Origin: Mesorhizobium ciceri biovar biserrulae WSM1271
Lineage (GTDB): Bacteria; Pseudomonadota; Alphaproteobacteria; Rhizobiales; Rhizobiaceae
NCBI RefSeq assembly: GCF_000185905.1
Contig: NC_014918.1
Span: 361,540 to 425,539 of the forward strand
Direction of reading: 5' to 3'
Length of the DNA: 64,000 nt
Made by a program: the position numbers and the translations under genes. The notes below the pieces were generated by a model. That model made no database searches, was not told where the DNA came from, and saw only the letters and a program-made list of their open reading frames with translations. This document shows, piece by piece, positions 22,848 to 32,164 of the stretch (the first letter of the stretch is position 1; every line of letters begins with the position of its first letter).

Positions 22848-25283
22848 ATGATCGAGATCTGGCAGTCACTCCTCGCCAATCTTGCACTGGTCTCCATCCT
22901 CGTGGTCGCCTGGGACCTTGTGGCGGACTTCACCGGGCGCCTTTCGAAGCGGATGCAGTCGCTGCTTCTTGGCGTGGTCATGTGCGTGGGCGCGATCATT
23001 TCGATGGCGACGGCGTTGTCCGTCTCCGGCTTCGTCGTCGATCTGCGCGCCGCCTTCATTGCTGCGGCCGCGTTCTTCGGCGGATGGCCGGCAATGCTGA
23101 TCGCCACGGTCGGCTCCATTGCCTATCGCGTCCATCTCGGCGGGCAGGGCGCCAGCGCCGGGGTGATGGGTATCCTCATCACCGCAATCGTCGGTATCGC
23201 GTGGCATCACATCGTCGCGGCCCGTTCGCGCACCATGTACGACATATTCGGTCTGGGCGTAACGGTCGCTCTCGCCGGGCTGATCACGCTTCTGGTCATC
23301 CCCACGCAAGCCGTCGCCGGCCTGGTGCAGCAGAGCACGTTCCCGTCGCTCGTGTTCCGCTTCCTCAGCACAATCATCATCGGCGTCCTGCTCGATCGGC
23401 AGCAGCGCCGGCGGGAGCTCTTGATGTCCAACATGACCTACCGGGCCATGGTTCGCGAACTGCCCGATTGCCTGAACATAAAGGATGTCGACGGCCGCTT
23501 CATCGCCGCCAATCCGGCCACCGCCGAAATGGTTGGCGCCACTTCAGTCGACGATCTGATAGGCAAGACGGATTTCGATTTCTATCCGAAAGAAGTCGCG
23601 GAGCGGTTCCGGCAGGATGAGATGGGCGCGCTGGAGGCAGGGCAGACGCTGCGGATCGATCAGCCGGCGCTTTTGCCGGATGGCCGGCAAGGCTGGCTCT
23701 ACACGCTCAAGGCACCGTTCCGCGACGAGTCCGGCAAGATCGTCGGTGTCATCACCTACAATCGCGACATCACCGAGCAGAAACGCACCGCCCAGCTCAA
23801 GAACGATTTCATTTCCACGGTCAGCCATGAGTTGCGCACACCGTTGACCTCTATCCGGGGTTCGCTCGGCCTGATCGCGGCCGGCGTGGCCGGCGAACTG
23901 CCGCCCAAGGCCGCCAATCTCGTCAACATCGCCCATACCAATAGCGAAAGGCTGGTTCTTCTCATCAACGACATTCTGGACATGGAGAAGATCGAATCGG
24001 GCGTGATCACCTTCAAGATCAAGCAGATGCCTGTCCGCCAGGTCCTGGAGCAGGCCATTGCCGCCAGCTCCAACTACATGGCCGACAGTCGGATCAGGAT
24101 CGTTCTGGTCGACGATGCCCCGCGCGCCGAGGCCAACATCGATCCGGATCGCCTGCACCAGGTGATGGCGAACCTCCTGTCGAATGCGATCAAGTTCTCG
24201 CAAACCGATGGGACCGTCACTGTGAAATTCCAGCGTCGTGACCGCGACATGCTGCGCATTTCCGTGGTGGACCAGGGCGCCGGCATCCCGGAGGCTTTCC
24301 GCAGCCGTATATTTGGAAAGTTCGAGCAGGCGGACGCCTCCAGCACCCGTAAAATTGGCGGCACCGGCCTGGGCTTGAGCATCGTCAAGTCCATCACCGA
24401 AAAGCTCGGGGGCGCCGTTTCCTTCGAAACCGAGGAAGGCCAGGGAACCTCGTTTCACGTCGACCTTCCCGAGGCGCACAGGCAGGCCGACAAGCCGGTT
24501 TTGGTCGAGCGCCGGGCGCGCAAGCGCGATGGCCGCCTGCGTGTCCTCATCTGCGAGGACGAGCCCGACATCGCTGCGGTGATCGCGGCACTTCTTGATG
24601 CGGAAGGCTTTTCCAGCGACGTCGCGCCCGATATCGACACCGCCAAGGCGCTCCTGAGCTCCCGCGACTACGTAGCGCTGACGCTCGACATCAAGCTGGC
24701 GGGGGAATCCGGCATCAAGCTCTTTCACGACTTAAGGGCATCACCGGTGAATTCCGACATTGCGGTCATCGTCATCTCCGCCGTCGCCGACGAGGCCAGG
24801 CGCTCGCTGAACGGCAGCGCCGTCGGCATCATCGATTGGCTGGAGAAGCCGGTGGACTCGAAACGGCTTCACGCCGCTCTCGCCAAGATCGTCGGCCGCA
24901 GGGTCGAGCCGAGGCCACAGGTCCTGCATGTCGAAGACGACGAGGGCGTGCTCGCGGTGATGTCGGAGGGGCTGGGCTCGGGCGTCTCGATCACATCCGC
25001 AAAGACGCTGCAGGAAGCTCGGCAGGCGGTCGCGAAGCATCGCTTCGATCTGATCATCCTGGACATTGCACTCCCCGACGGATCTGGCCTGGATCTCCTC
25101 GTCGATCTGCCGCTGGAGACCGGCGTCATCGTGTTTTCGGCGGCGGAGCTCGACCAGAAACTCGGCGATCGCGTGCAGGCGATCATGACCAAGACCAAGG
25201 CGTCGGAGATCGATGTGGCAAAGCTGGTCAGGAGCATGTTGGTTACGTCCCGAACCCGGCTTGCCGCGAACGCCAAGGAGTGA
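22848..25283 (+). CDS. Membrane hybrid histidine kinase with two receiver domains
   Basis: Sensor kinase of 811 residues. Five to six transmembrane helices in residues 1-185 resemble the 5TMR-LYT type sensor. A PAS domain follows (about 200-315; LPDCLNIKDVDGRFIAANPA), then HisKA with phospho-acceptor H327 in SHELRTPL, an ATPase domain with NLLSNAIKF and GTGLGLSIV, and two receiver domains with phospho-acceptors D614 (LTLDIKL) and D739 (ILDIALP). Strong ribosome site AAAGGAG before the ATG. Its stop overlaps the start of the next response regulator. Together with the Hpt protein at 30544-30864 it could form a multistep phosphorelay controlling the following glycosyltransferase cluster. Confidence 0.93.
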   Translation: MIEIWQSLLANLALVSILVVAWDLVADFTGRLSKRMQSLLLGVVMCVGAIISMATALSVSGFVVDLRAAFIAAAAFFGGWPAMLIATVGSIAYRVHLGGQGASAGVMGILITAIVGIAWHHIVAARSRTMYDIFGLGVTVALAGLITLLVIPTQAVAGLVQQSTFPSLVFRFLSTIIIGVLLDRQQRRRELLMSNMTYRAMVRELPDCLNIKDVDGRFIAANPATAEMVGATSVDDLIGKTDFDFYPKEVAERFRQDEMGALEAGQTLRIDQPALLPDGRQGWLYTLKAPFRDESGKIVGVITYNRDITEQKRTAQLKNDFISTVSHELRTPLTSIRGSLGLIAAGVAGELPPKAANLVNIAHTNSERLVLLINDILDMEKIESGVITFKIKQMPVRQVLEQAIAASSNYMADSRIRIVLVDDAPRAEANIDPDRLHQVMANLLSNAIKFSQTDGTVTVKFQRRDRDMLRISVVDQGAGIPEAFRSRIFGKFEQADASSTRKIGGTGLGLSIVKSITEKLGGAVSFETEEGQGTSFHVDLPEAHRQADKPVLVERRARKRDGRLRVLICEDEPDIAAVIAALLDAEGFSSDVAPDIDTAKALLSSRDYVALTLDIKLAGESGIKLFHDLRASPVNSDIAVIVISAVADEARRSLNGSAVGIIDWLEKPVDSKRLHAALAKIVGRRVEPRPQVLHVEDDEGVLAVMSEGLGSGVSITSAKTLQEARQAVAKHRFDLIILDIALPDGSGLDLLVDLPLETGVIVFSAAELDQKLGDRVQAIMTKTKASEIDVAKLVRSMLVTSRTRLAANAKE

Positions 25284-25666
25284 TGCTGATGCGCGCAAGG
25301 ATCCTCTATGTGGATGACGAGGACGATATCCGCGAAATCGCCCAGATGTCGCTGGAGCTCGAGCCGGAATTCGAGGTGCGGTCCTGTTCTTCGGGCATGC
25401 AGGCACTGGCCGATGCCGCCGAATGGCAACCCGACCTCATTCTGCTCGACGTGATGATGCCGGACATGGATGGGCCGGAGACGCTGAGGCGTCTGGCCGA
25501 GGCTGGCGCGACGGCCTCGATACCCGTGGTGTTCATCACCGCGCGCACCCAGACGCATGAGGTCGAACGCTATCTGGCAATGGGCGCGGTAGGGGTGATC
25601 GCCAAACCGTTCGACCCGCTTGCGCTTGCCCGTGAAGTCAAAAGATTGCTTCTGTCGCGCGCCTGA
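25283..25666 (+). CDS. Single-domain response regulator (CheY-like)
   Basis: Stand-alone receiver of 127 residues with acidic pocket VDDEDD at 10-15, phospho-acceptor D56 in LLDVMMPDMDG, Thr in FITARTQ and Lys in IAKPFDP. There is no output domain, so it acts by protein contact or as a phosphate relay between the kinase receivers and the Hpt protein. It overlaps the kinase stop by one base, showing tight coupling. Confidence 0.92.
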   Translation: MLMRARILYVDDEDDIREIAQMSLELEPEFEVRSCSSGMQALADAAEWQPDLILLDVMMPDMDGPETLRRLAEAGATASIPVVFITARTQTHEVERYLAMGAVGVIAKPFDPLALAREVKRLLLSRA

Positions 25667-25875
25667 GTCGACGATTGACTGGCCACCGAGCGCGTTCTGG
25701 CTGCAGACTGTGCGATGCCGTTCAGGGCTCCTATACCATGTCGCCTTATTCATCTACTGATTGTGCCGAGGGTGCAGGCGCAGCGAATCAGGTTGTCTAT
25801 AATCGCGGTGGCATCGGCGGACGTCGATGAGAGAGCTGAGAAGAATATTTCTGTCTGCATGAACCGCATTGGCGG

Positions 25876-26322
25876 ATGTCGGTTCATGGGTTGATCACTC
25901 CGGGGGGCGACGGAACCGGAGCAAGGCTGGTGAACGGATCGAAGGCAAGAGTTCTGATTTGCGACGACGATCCCTTGTTGATCGAGCTGATGGAATTCAG
26001 GCTCAGGGCAAAGGGATATGAGGTCATCAAGGCAGTAGACGGGGCGGAAGCGCTCTTGAAGGCGGAGCATGAGGCGCCGGACATCATCGTGCTCGACGCG
26101 ATGATGCCCAAGGCCGACGGCCTGGAGGTGCTTGCCCGCATCAAAAACGATCCGGCTTTGTCCGAAACTCCGGTCGTCATGCTGACCGCCCGCAAGGGCG
26201 AAAGGGATATCGTCTCGGCCCTGGAGAAGGGAGCGGACGACTATCTTGTGAAACCATTCATTCCCGAGGAGCTGCTGGCCCGGCTTGCGCGTCTGCTCGC
26301 GCGAAAGAGCGGGAAGCGCTGA
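25876..26322 (+). CDS. Single-domain response regulator (CheY-like)
   Basis: Receiver protein of up to 148 residues: CDDDP acidic pocket at 29-33, D74 phospho-acceptor in VLDAMMPKADG, Thr in MLTARKGERD and Lys in LVKPFIPEE. The first 20 residues may not be translated; a GTG at 25930 gives a shorter form. No output domain. Its stop shares one base with the start of the TPR/beta-barrel gene, so signalling and export genes form one operon. It is distinct from the receiver at 25283-25666 and may be the terminal output of the relay. Confidence 0.9.
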   Translation: MSVHGLITPGGDGTGARLVNGSKARVLICDDDPLLIELMEFRLRAKGYEVIKAVDGAEALLKAEHEAPDIIVLDAMMPKADGLEVLARIKNDPALSETPVVMLTARKGERDIVSALEKGADDYLVKPFIPEELLARLARLLARKSGKR

Positions 26323-28064
26323 TGCGGCGCGGCCGGCGCGCAGCCCTTGCCGCATGGCTGGTCCTGACGATCGCTGCGCCCCAGGGCGCGGCGTTGGCGC
26401 AGACGGTGGATGAACTTTACGAGTTCGGCGTCAAGGCCAGGCAAGCGCAGCGTTTCGAGGCGGCGGCGGGTCTTTTCCGGCGAGCCCTGGCGCTCAGGCC
26501 CGACAATGCCGACGCCCTGGTGCAACTCGGTTTCGCCGAGCTTGGCCGCAACAATCTGCCGGCGGCGCGCGAAGCCTTTTCCAAGGCACTGTCCCTTGCC
26601 CCAACCTATCGGGACGCCAGCTTCGGCATGGCCGAAGTCGAGTTCCGCTCGGGCAATCCGGACGCCGCCTTGCCGCTCGCCGAAGAGGTGTCGCGTGCCG
26701 AGCCCGACAATGCCGATGCAAGTACCCTTGTTGCCAACATCCGCAAAGCCCAGCGGGCCGGCAGCAGCAAGGCGAAACCTGCGACCGCGAGGAAGATACC
26801 GCGCCCGCCGCGGCCGGATCCCGTCGCCGGCCTGATGGAGGAGGGCCGACGATCGCGGGCTGCGGGACAATTGCCGGAGGCGGAGAATGCGTATCGCCGC
26901 GCCCTTCGGCTGGCGCCGAAAAACACTGATATCCTGGTCGCCATCGGTTTGGTGGCTGGCTCCCAGCAGAAATTCGACCAGGCCGGGCAGTTCTTCGACC
27001 AGGCGCTGGCCATTAGGCCCCGCCTTCTCGGTGCCCGCCTCGGCAAGGTGCGCCTGGCGATCTGGCAGGGCGACGTACCGCGCGCCCGCGCGATGATCGA
27101 TGATGTGCTTGGCACCGCGCCTGACAATGTCGAGGCGATGGCTCTCGACGCGCGAATTTCCCTGCTCGAGCAGGATTACACGCGGGCCGAGCAGTCGTTT
27201 CAGCGGGTGCTGGCGGTAGATTCGCACAATGCCGAGGCGCTGGTGGGGATCGGCGACCTGCGCCGGGCGCGTGGCGACGACTTCGCCGCGCGGGAAGCCT
27301 ACCGCCAAGCGCTCGCCATCGAGCCGGGCTCTGCCGATATCGTGCAAAGGCTGGCTGCGCCGCCGCCGCGCAAATGGCGACTCGATCTGGGCAGCGAAGT
27401 CAGCGATCTCACCGAGGGGCTTGGCGACTGGACCGACAGTTCGGTTGGCCTTGCCTATCAACTCACCCCGCAGACAACCATTTCAAGCCACACCCGGATG
27501 GCGACCCGCTACGGTCGCACCGATGTTCAGATCGACGGCCGCATCGACCAGGCCTTTTCGCCGACGGTTTCGGCCTATGTGCTGGCAGCGGCGACGCCGG
27601 ATGCCGATTTCCTGGCCCGATATTCGATCGGCGCCGGCGCTTCGTGGCAGATCATGGCGCCCGCGAAAGCGCTCGGTCCGTTCTCGCTCAACATCGATGC
27701 TCGCTATGACAATTTCGTCACCGCCGAGGTCACCACAATCTCGCCCTGGGTGCAGGCCTATGTCCTGGACGGCCGGCTGGGGCTTTCGGCACGTTGGGTT
27801 CACGCAGCCGACGATATCGGCACACGCGCCGATGGCTATGTGCTGCGGGCCGATCTTGCAGTCACCCCGGCCGTCAACGTTTTTGGTGGTTATGCAGATG
27901 CCCCCGAGATCTCCGACGGCACGCTGGTGCCGACGCGTACCGTCTTTGGCGGCATCTCCTGGGACGTCACCGATCCGCTGACGCTGCGCGGCAGCCTCGC
28001 CCATGAGCAGCGCCCGACATTCGACCGAACCACATTCGGGCTCGGCCTAACCACGCGGTTCTGA
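26322..28064 (+). CDS. TPR protein with C-terminal outer-membrane beta-barrel (YaiO/PgaA-like layout)
   Basis: Encodes 580 residues: signal peptide (AALAAWLVLTIAAPQGAALA then QT), about eight TPR-type helical hairpins in residues 30-345 (FEAAAGLFRRALALRPDNAD, LPEAENAYRRALRLAPKNTD, YTRAEQSFQRVLAVDSHNAE) and a C-terminal barrel of about 220 residues with alternating strands (VGLAYQLTPQTTISSHTRMA, FGGISWDVTDPLTLRGSLAH) ending in Phe, the outer-membrane sorting signature. The layout matches TPR-barrel exporters of exopolysaccharides such as PNAG. Coupled to the upstream receiver gene and followed by HEAT and glycosyltransferase genes, so it is the probable outer-membrane pore of this pathway. Confidence 0.85.
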   Translation: MRRGRRAALAAWLVLTIAAPQGAALAQTVDELYEFGVKARQAQRFEAAAGLFRRALALRPDNADALVQLGFAELGRNNLPAAREAFSKALSLAPTYRDASFGMAEVEFRSGNPDAALPLAEEVSRAEPDNADASTLVANIRKAQRAGSSKAKPATARKIPRPPRPDPVAGLMEEGRRSRAAGQLPEAENAYRRALRLAPKNTDILVAIGLVAGSQQKFDQAGQFFDQALAIRPRLLGARLGKVRLAIWQGDVPRARAMIDDVLGTAPDNVEAMALDARISLLEQDYTRAEQSFQRVLAVDSHNAEALVGIGDLRRARGDDFAAREAYRQALAIEPGSADIVQRLAAPPPRKWRLDLGSEVSDLTEGLGDWTDSSVGLAYQLTPQTTISSHTRMATRYGRTDVQIDGRIDQAFSPTVSAYVLAAATPDADFLARYSIGAGASWQIMAPAKALGPFSLNIDARYDNFVTAEVTTISPWVQAYVLDGRLGLSARWVHAADDIGTRADGYVLRADLAVTPAVNVFGGYADAPEISDGTLVPTRTVFGGISWDVTDPLTLRGSLAHEQRPTFDRTTFGLGLTTRF

Positions 28065-28066
28065 TC

Positions 28067-29104
28067 ATGTTGTACATCTGGCACTTATCCATCCTGCTCA
28101 GTGCCCTTTCCCTGGCGATCATGCTTCTACTGATCGTGCGTCGGGTATTGCAGGAGCGCCGGGGGACGACGGGCGCCGATCAGCGGCGCCTTCTTCTGAC
28201 GGCGCTGATCGCCTTCACCGAAAATCGCGATCGCGAGGCATTGAAGACGGCGCTGCTTGCGGTGCCGGCGAGGGTGGCGGTCGATGCCGGTTTCGAGTTT
28301 ATTTCGCTGTTGCGCGGCGAGGAGCACGACGAGCTCCTCTCAGCCTTCAACGAATGTGGCCTGCCGGCGCTTGTCAGTACCCAACTGGAAAAAGGCAACG
28401 CCGCCGAACGCATCCACGCGACCGAGATGCTGGCGGCGCTGCGTTCGGAAAACGCAGTGGCAAGCCTGCTTTCGGCACTCGACCGCGACGGATCACGCGA
28501 GGTCAGGATCGCCGTCGCGATCGCGCTCTGCGATCTCGGCGCCTTGCCGCCGCTCGTCATAACGCTGCGCAAGATCGGCGTGGCGGGACAGCGCTCGCGA
28601 CGCCTGATCGAGCTTTTCAGGCGCTTTCCGCCGAAGCGGCTCGACGAACTTGAGGATTACGCCAGACTTCAGGGCGCGGTGCCTTTCATTAGAGCGGCCG
28701 CAATCGATGCACTTGCCCGCAACGGCGGGTTCCGGTTTGGCGACTTCTTTGCCCGCGCGGCCGGCGATCCGTCATCGGAGGTTGCCGCAGCCGCATTGCG
28801 GGCACTCGGGCTGACCGGACATGCCAATGCGACGGCCATCCTGACCAAGGCGATGGAAATTGGCGGCTGGAATGTGCGTGCAGACGCTGCCAATGCGGCG
28901 GGCCGCCTCGGCCTGTCTGAACTCGCCGCGCCCCTCGCGCAGCTTATGGACGACGAGGCATGGACTGTGCGCTATGCCGCCGCCAACGCGCTCCGCTCGT
29001 TCGGCCAGAAGGGAGAGCAGGTGCTGCGCGAGATCGCCACCAGCGAGGTCTCGCGCCGCCAGCGCACCGCCTCGCTGATCCTTGCCGAGGGGCCGGCCGC
29101 CTGA
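28067..29104 (+). CDS. Membrane-anchored HEAT-repeat protein
   Basis: Protein of 345 residues with one N-terminal transmembrane helix (HLSILLSALSLAIMLLLIV) and a cytoplasmic array of HEAT-like repeats, clearest in ERIHATEMLAALRSENAVAS, SREVRIAVAIALCDLGALPP, SEVAAAALRALGLTGHANAT and WTVRYAAANALRSFGQKGEQ. HEAT arrays serve as protein scaffolds. The gene starts two bases after the TPR-barrel stop and overlaps the glycosyltransferase start by one base, so an assembly or regulatory role for the polymerase complex is likely, possibly as the partner of a receiver protein. Confidence 0.83.
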   Translation: MLYIWHLSILLSALSLAIMLLLIVRRVLQERRGTTGADQRRLLLTALIAFTENRDREALKTALLAVPARVAVDAGFEFISLLRGEEHDELLSAFNECGLPALVSTQLEKGNAAERIHATEMLAALRSENAVASLLSALDRDGSREVRIAVAIALCDLGALPPLVITLRKIGVAGQRSRRLIELFRRFPPKRLDELEDYARLQGAVPFIRAAAIDALARNGGFRFGDFFARAAGDPSSEVAAAALRALGLTGHANATAILTKAMEIGGWNVRADAANAAGRLGLSELAAPLAQLMDDEAWTVRYAAANALRSFGQKGEQVLREIATSEVSRRQRTASLILAEGPAA

Positions 29105-30528
29105 TGTTCGACTGGAGCCAAGAGATCGTCCTGGGTGCCTCCATCCTGTCCTGGTTCATCATTGGGGCAGGGCTGGCGCAGACGGCGGTATACCTGCTGC
29201 AGCTTATTATTGCCGCCTACGCGCTGTCCAAGCGCCCGCCAGTCGCGCGTTCGGCGCTGCTATGGCGCCGTTATGGGGACGTCGCGCCGCCAATCGCGCT
29301 CCTGGTACCCGCCTACAATGAGGAAGTGAACGTAGTCGAGAGCGTGCACTCGATGCTGGCGCTTGAATATCCGAATTTCGAGGTGATCGTCATAAACGAC
29401 GGCTCGAAGGACCAGACTCTGCAGCGCCTTATCGAAGGCTTCAAGCTTGTGAAATTCCATCGGCCCTATGAGGAGGCCCTGACGCACAAGCCGATCCGCG
29501 GTCTCTATTCCTCGCCGATGACCGAACGGCTGTTTGTGGTTGATAAGGAAAATGGCGGCAAGGCCGATGCCCAGAATGCCGGCGTCAACGTCTGCCGCGC
29601 GCCGCTGTTTTGCGTGATCGACGGCGATTCCATCCTCGAGCCCGATGCGCTAATGCGTGCCGCGCAGCCCTTCATCGACGATCCAGAGCGCACCATCGCT
29701 GTGGGCGGCACGATCCGGATCGCCAACGGGTCCAGGATCGAAGGTGGCAGGGTGCGTGAGGTCCGGCTGCCGAACCGGCTGCTGCCCCTGTTTCAGGTGG
29801 TCGAATATCTGCGGGCCTTTCTCATGGCGCGGCTTGCCTGGAGCCGCATCAACACGCTGATGCTGGTGTCCGGCGCCTTCGGCATGTTCCGCCGCGCCGA
29901 AGTGGTAGCGGTTGGCGGCTTCACCGGTGGGTCGATGGGTGAGGACCTCGATCTTGTGATCAAGCTGCACCGTCACATGATGGACACCAAACGCAAATAC
30001 CGCATCCAGTTCATTCCTGAGCCGGTGTGCTGGACCGAAGCGCCCGAGTCACTCCGCGTTCTTGCCAGACAACGCACGCGCTGGCAGCGCGGTGCGCTCG
30101 AATGCTTCTTCCGTTACCGCTCCATGCTCTTCAACCCCCGTTATGGGCGTGTTGGCTTCCTCGGCTTTGGTCACATACTGGTTGTTGATGTGCTGGGGCC
30201 GATTTCGGAAGTCCTGGGCTATGTGCTCATTCCGACCTTTTGGCTGCTCGGCATTCTTTCGACCGAGTATCTCTTGGCGTTCACATCGCTGGTTTTCACC
30301 TACGGCGTTTGCGTGAGCGTGTGTTCGCTGGTCCTCGAAGAAGCCGAGCTTCAGCGTTTTCCGCGCGCGCGGGACCTCGCCGTGCTCACGGCCGTGGCAG
30401 TGATCGAGAACTTCGGCTACCGCCAGCTCAACAATTTATGGCGCGTGAAGGGCTGGTGGCAGTATCTACGCGCCGACCAGAGCTGGGGCGAGATGACCAG
30501 GACCGGCCTGACTGGACCTAAGAAGTGA
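29104..30528 (+). CDS. Membrane family-2 glycosyltransferase
   Basis: Processive-type GT2 enzyme of 474 residues, similar in layout to PgaC and BcsA-like synthases. One N-terminal helix (ILSWFIIGAGLAQTAVYLLQ) precedes the catalytic domain: VPAYNEE and VINDGSKD (nucleotide site), CVIDGDS (DxD metal site), GEDLDL (catalytic base) and QRTRWQRG (QxxRW product site), with three to four C-terminal membrane helices (LVVDVLGPISEVLGYVLIPT, YLLAFTSLVFTYGVCVSVCS). All catalytic motifs are intact. It most likely polymerises and exports a beta-linked sugar polymer through the inner membrane, to be passed to the TPR-barrel protein; the sugar is unknown. Confidence 0.92.
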   Translation: MFDWSQEIVLGASILSWFIIGAGLAQTAVYLLQLIIAAYALSKRPPVARSALLWRRYGDVAPPIALLVPAYNEEVNVVESVHSMLALEYPNFEVIVINDGSKDQTLQRLIEGFKLVKFHRPYEEALTHKPIRGLYSSPMTERLFVVDKENGGKADAQNAGVNVCRAPLFCVIDGDSILEPDALMRAAQPFIDDPERTIAVGGTIRIANGSRIEGGRVREVRLPNRLLPLFQVVEYLRAFLMARLAWSRINTLMLVSGAFGMFRRAEVVAVGGFTGGSMGEDLDLVIKLHRHMMDTKRKYRIQFIPEPVCWTEAPESLRVLARQRTRWQRGALECFFRYRSMLFNPRYGRVGFLGFGHILVVDVLGPISEVLGYVLIPTFWLLGILSTEYLLAFTSLVFTYGVCVSVCSLVLEEAELQRFPRARDLAVLTAVAVIENFGYRQLNNLWRVKGWWQYLRADQSWGEMTRTGLTGPKK

Positions 30529-30543
30529 GCCCTTTCGGTTAAG

Positions 30544-30864
30544 TCACTTCAACGTATGCTCGAGTTGTTCGATAAGCCCGTCGAGTGCGGCATGCACGGC
30601 CCCGTCATCCGGCTGCTCGATCAGCAGTGTTTCCAGCGCCGATGCCTGTACGCTGATCTCCGCAAACCCGAACGTTCCCGCGGCTCCGGCGAGCGAGTGC
30701 GCGGTCGCAATCAGTGAGTCGTTGGAACCCTTGAAAAGGACTGTGTGCCGCGCCGCCTTCAACTCCGCCAGTTGAGCGGCGCACCTGGCCAGGAAACGTT
30801 GCCGTAGGGGGGCGAAGGGATCGTTCAAAGTGGGAGGCGCTCCGCGACCAGGTTTCAGAGACAT
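30544..30864 (-). CDS. Hpt phosphotransfer protein
   Basis: Small phosphotransfer domain protein of 106 residues with the acceptor H56 in IATAHSLAGAAGTFGF, the standard Hpt motif, and a four-helix pattern. It lies tail to tail with the glycosyltransferase gene, 15 bases apart. With the hybrid kinase (two receivers) and two free receivers it completes the set of modules for a His-Asp-His-Asp relay. Confidence 0.88.
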   Translation of the reverse strand: MSLKPGRGAPPTLNDPFAPLRQRFLARCAAQLAELKAARHTVLFKGSNDSLIATAHSLAGAAGTFGFAEISVQASALETLLIEQPDDGAVHAALDGLIEQLEHTLK

Positions 30865-30894
30865 TCAAGCATAAAATTCGGTGGAGTGAAACGA

Positions 30895-31045
30895 AGGCTC
30901 TCCCTTTGAGTCTGCCCTTGGCTGCGAAGAACTCCGCACCCTCACCAGCCTTCAGCGCGTCGTCGAACTCCTGAAGCAGCACCTCCACCGTTCTTGTCAG
31001 CTCGCGCTGCTTTGGCGGCGGGAGATGGTCTATGCTGGATTTCAT
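30895..31045 (-). pseudogene. Nucleotidyltransferase-type gene remnant
   Basis: Minus-strand text beginning MKSSIDHLPPPKQRELTRTV and continuing VLLQEFDDALKAGEGAEFFA resembles the N-terminus of rhizobial nucleotidyltransferase/HEPN proteins, whose catalytic GSYARG segment should follow but is missing. The reading frame runs into unrelated sequence next to the Hpt gene. Only about 50 residues survive. Confidence 0.5.
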
Positions 31046-31438
31046 AAACGAGGATCTGTCGTCCATCGGGTATGCTTAGCCGAGACTACGCCTCGAATCC
31101 ACAGACTGCCTCCCCGGGCAGACGCAATTGAAGTATGTGGAGCTTGCTGGCTCATTCGTTCGCCGCTCAGCAGACCGAGGTTGCCGTCGGTTGCAGCGGT
31201 ACTCAACCGCATGCTGGCGTGCGCACGCCCGGAGTCTGTCCGACATCAAGTCCGGCAGCTACAATCGGCAACTTCAAAGACCGAAATGCGTTCGATTTCA
31301 TATCCGCGCACCAACGCCGCATCTATATGGCCGAGTTGGTGCGCTGCGCAGTATCGGCGGCGATATCTTTAGCAGCCGTTTACCGGAGCGCGATAGGTCC
31401 TGTGTATGCAATACTGTCGGATGACGTAAGGAACCGCC
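31046..31438. other. Intergenic region, nothing recognised
   Basis: No gene, repeat or convincing promoter could be supported in this roughly 390-base interval between the nucleotidyltransferase remnant and the methyltransferase gene. Confidence 0.5.
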
Positions 31439-32164
31439 GTGCCGCACAGAGCAGCAGCCCTAGCCGGCCGTTCTACGCCCCGCCTGCATCGTTTCATGAG
31501 CGTGATGCTCGAACTGGCTCCGGGCGTTCTCGTGCCGCGTCAGGAAACGGAGTTGCTCGGACAGAGGGCGCTTGCGATTCTTGGCGATCGCGCGCCCGGC
31601 CCGATGGTGATCGACATGTGCTGCGGCTCCGGCAACCTTGCTCTGGCGATCGCCGCGGAAGTTCCGTCGGCCCGCGTCTGGGGGGTGGACGTGACTGACA
31701 GCACGGTCGCGCTCGCCCGGAGCAATGCCGAACGCTTGGCCCTTCAGGACCGGGTCACCATCCGGAAAGGGGATCTGTTCGGTGCGCTGGAGGGCGATGG
31801 GCTTATCGGCGCAGCGGACATGATTGTCTGCAATCCGCCCTATATCTCGACCGCGCGCCTCGAAGGCGAGAGCGCGCATCTGCTTGAGGGCGAGCCGCGC
31901 GAGGCCTTCGACGGGGGGCCTTACGGCATCTCGATCCAACAGCGGCTGATCCGGGACGCAACCGATTTCCTCAAGCCTGATGGCTGGCTGCTGTTCGAGT
32001 TCGGGCAGGGGCAGGACCGCCAGGTGGCTGCCCTGATAGCCAGAGCCAAGGCCTATGAACCCGTGACATTCGCCAAGGATGAGGTCGGAATGCCGCGTGT
32101 CGCACTCCTCCGCAAGCTTGGGAACGGTTCGCCCGCGATCTCATCCTCCGCGAGTTTGGCATGA
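31439..32164 (+). CDS. HemK/PrmC-like SAM-dependent methyltransferase
   Basis: Class I methyltransferase of up to 241 residues with motif VPRQETELL, the SAM site DMCCGSGNLALAIA, the acidic VDVTDS loop and the NPPYIS catalytic motif typical of N-methylases of the HemK/PrmC family (amide or amino nitrogen acceptors). The N-terminal helical domain of true PrmC is missing, so release-factor methylation is unlikely. The start is a GTG at 31439; an ATG at 31496 is possible. It overlaps the GNAT gene by 4 bases and probably modifies the product of the neighbouring AsnB/ACP cluster. Confidence 0.8.
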   Translation: MPHRAAALAGRSTPRLHRFMSVMLELAPGVLVPRQETELLGQRALAILGDRAPGPMVIDMCCGSGNLALAIAAEVPSARVWGVDVTDSTVALARSNAERLALQDRVTIRKGDLFGALEGDGLIGAADMIVCNPPYISTARLEGESAHLLEGEPREAFDGGPYGISIQQRLIRDATDFLKPDGWLLFEFGQGQDRQVAALIARAKAYEPVTFAKDEVGMPRVALLRKLGNGSPAISSSASLA

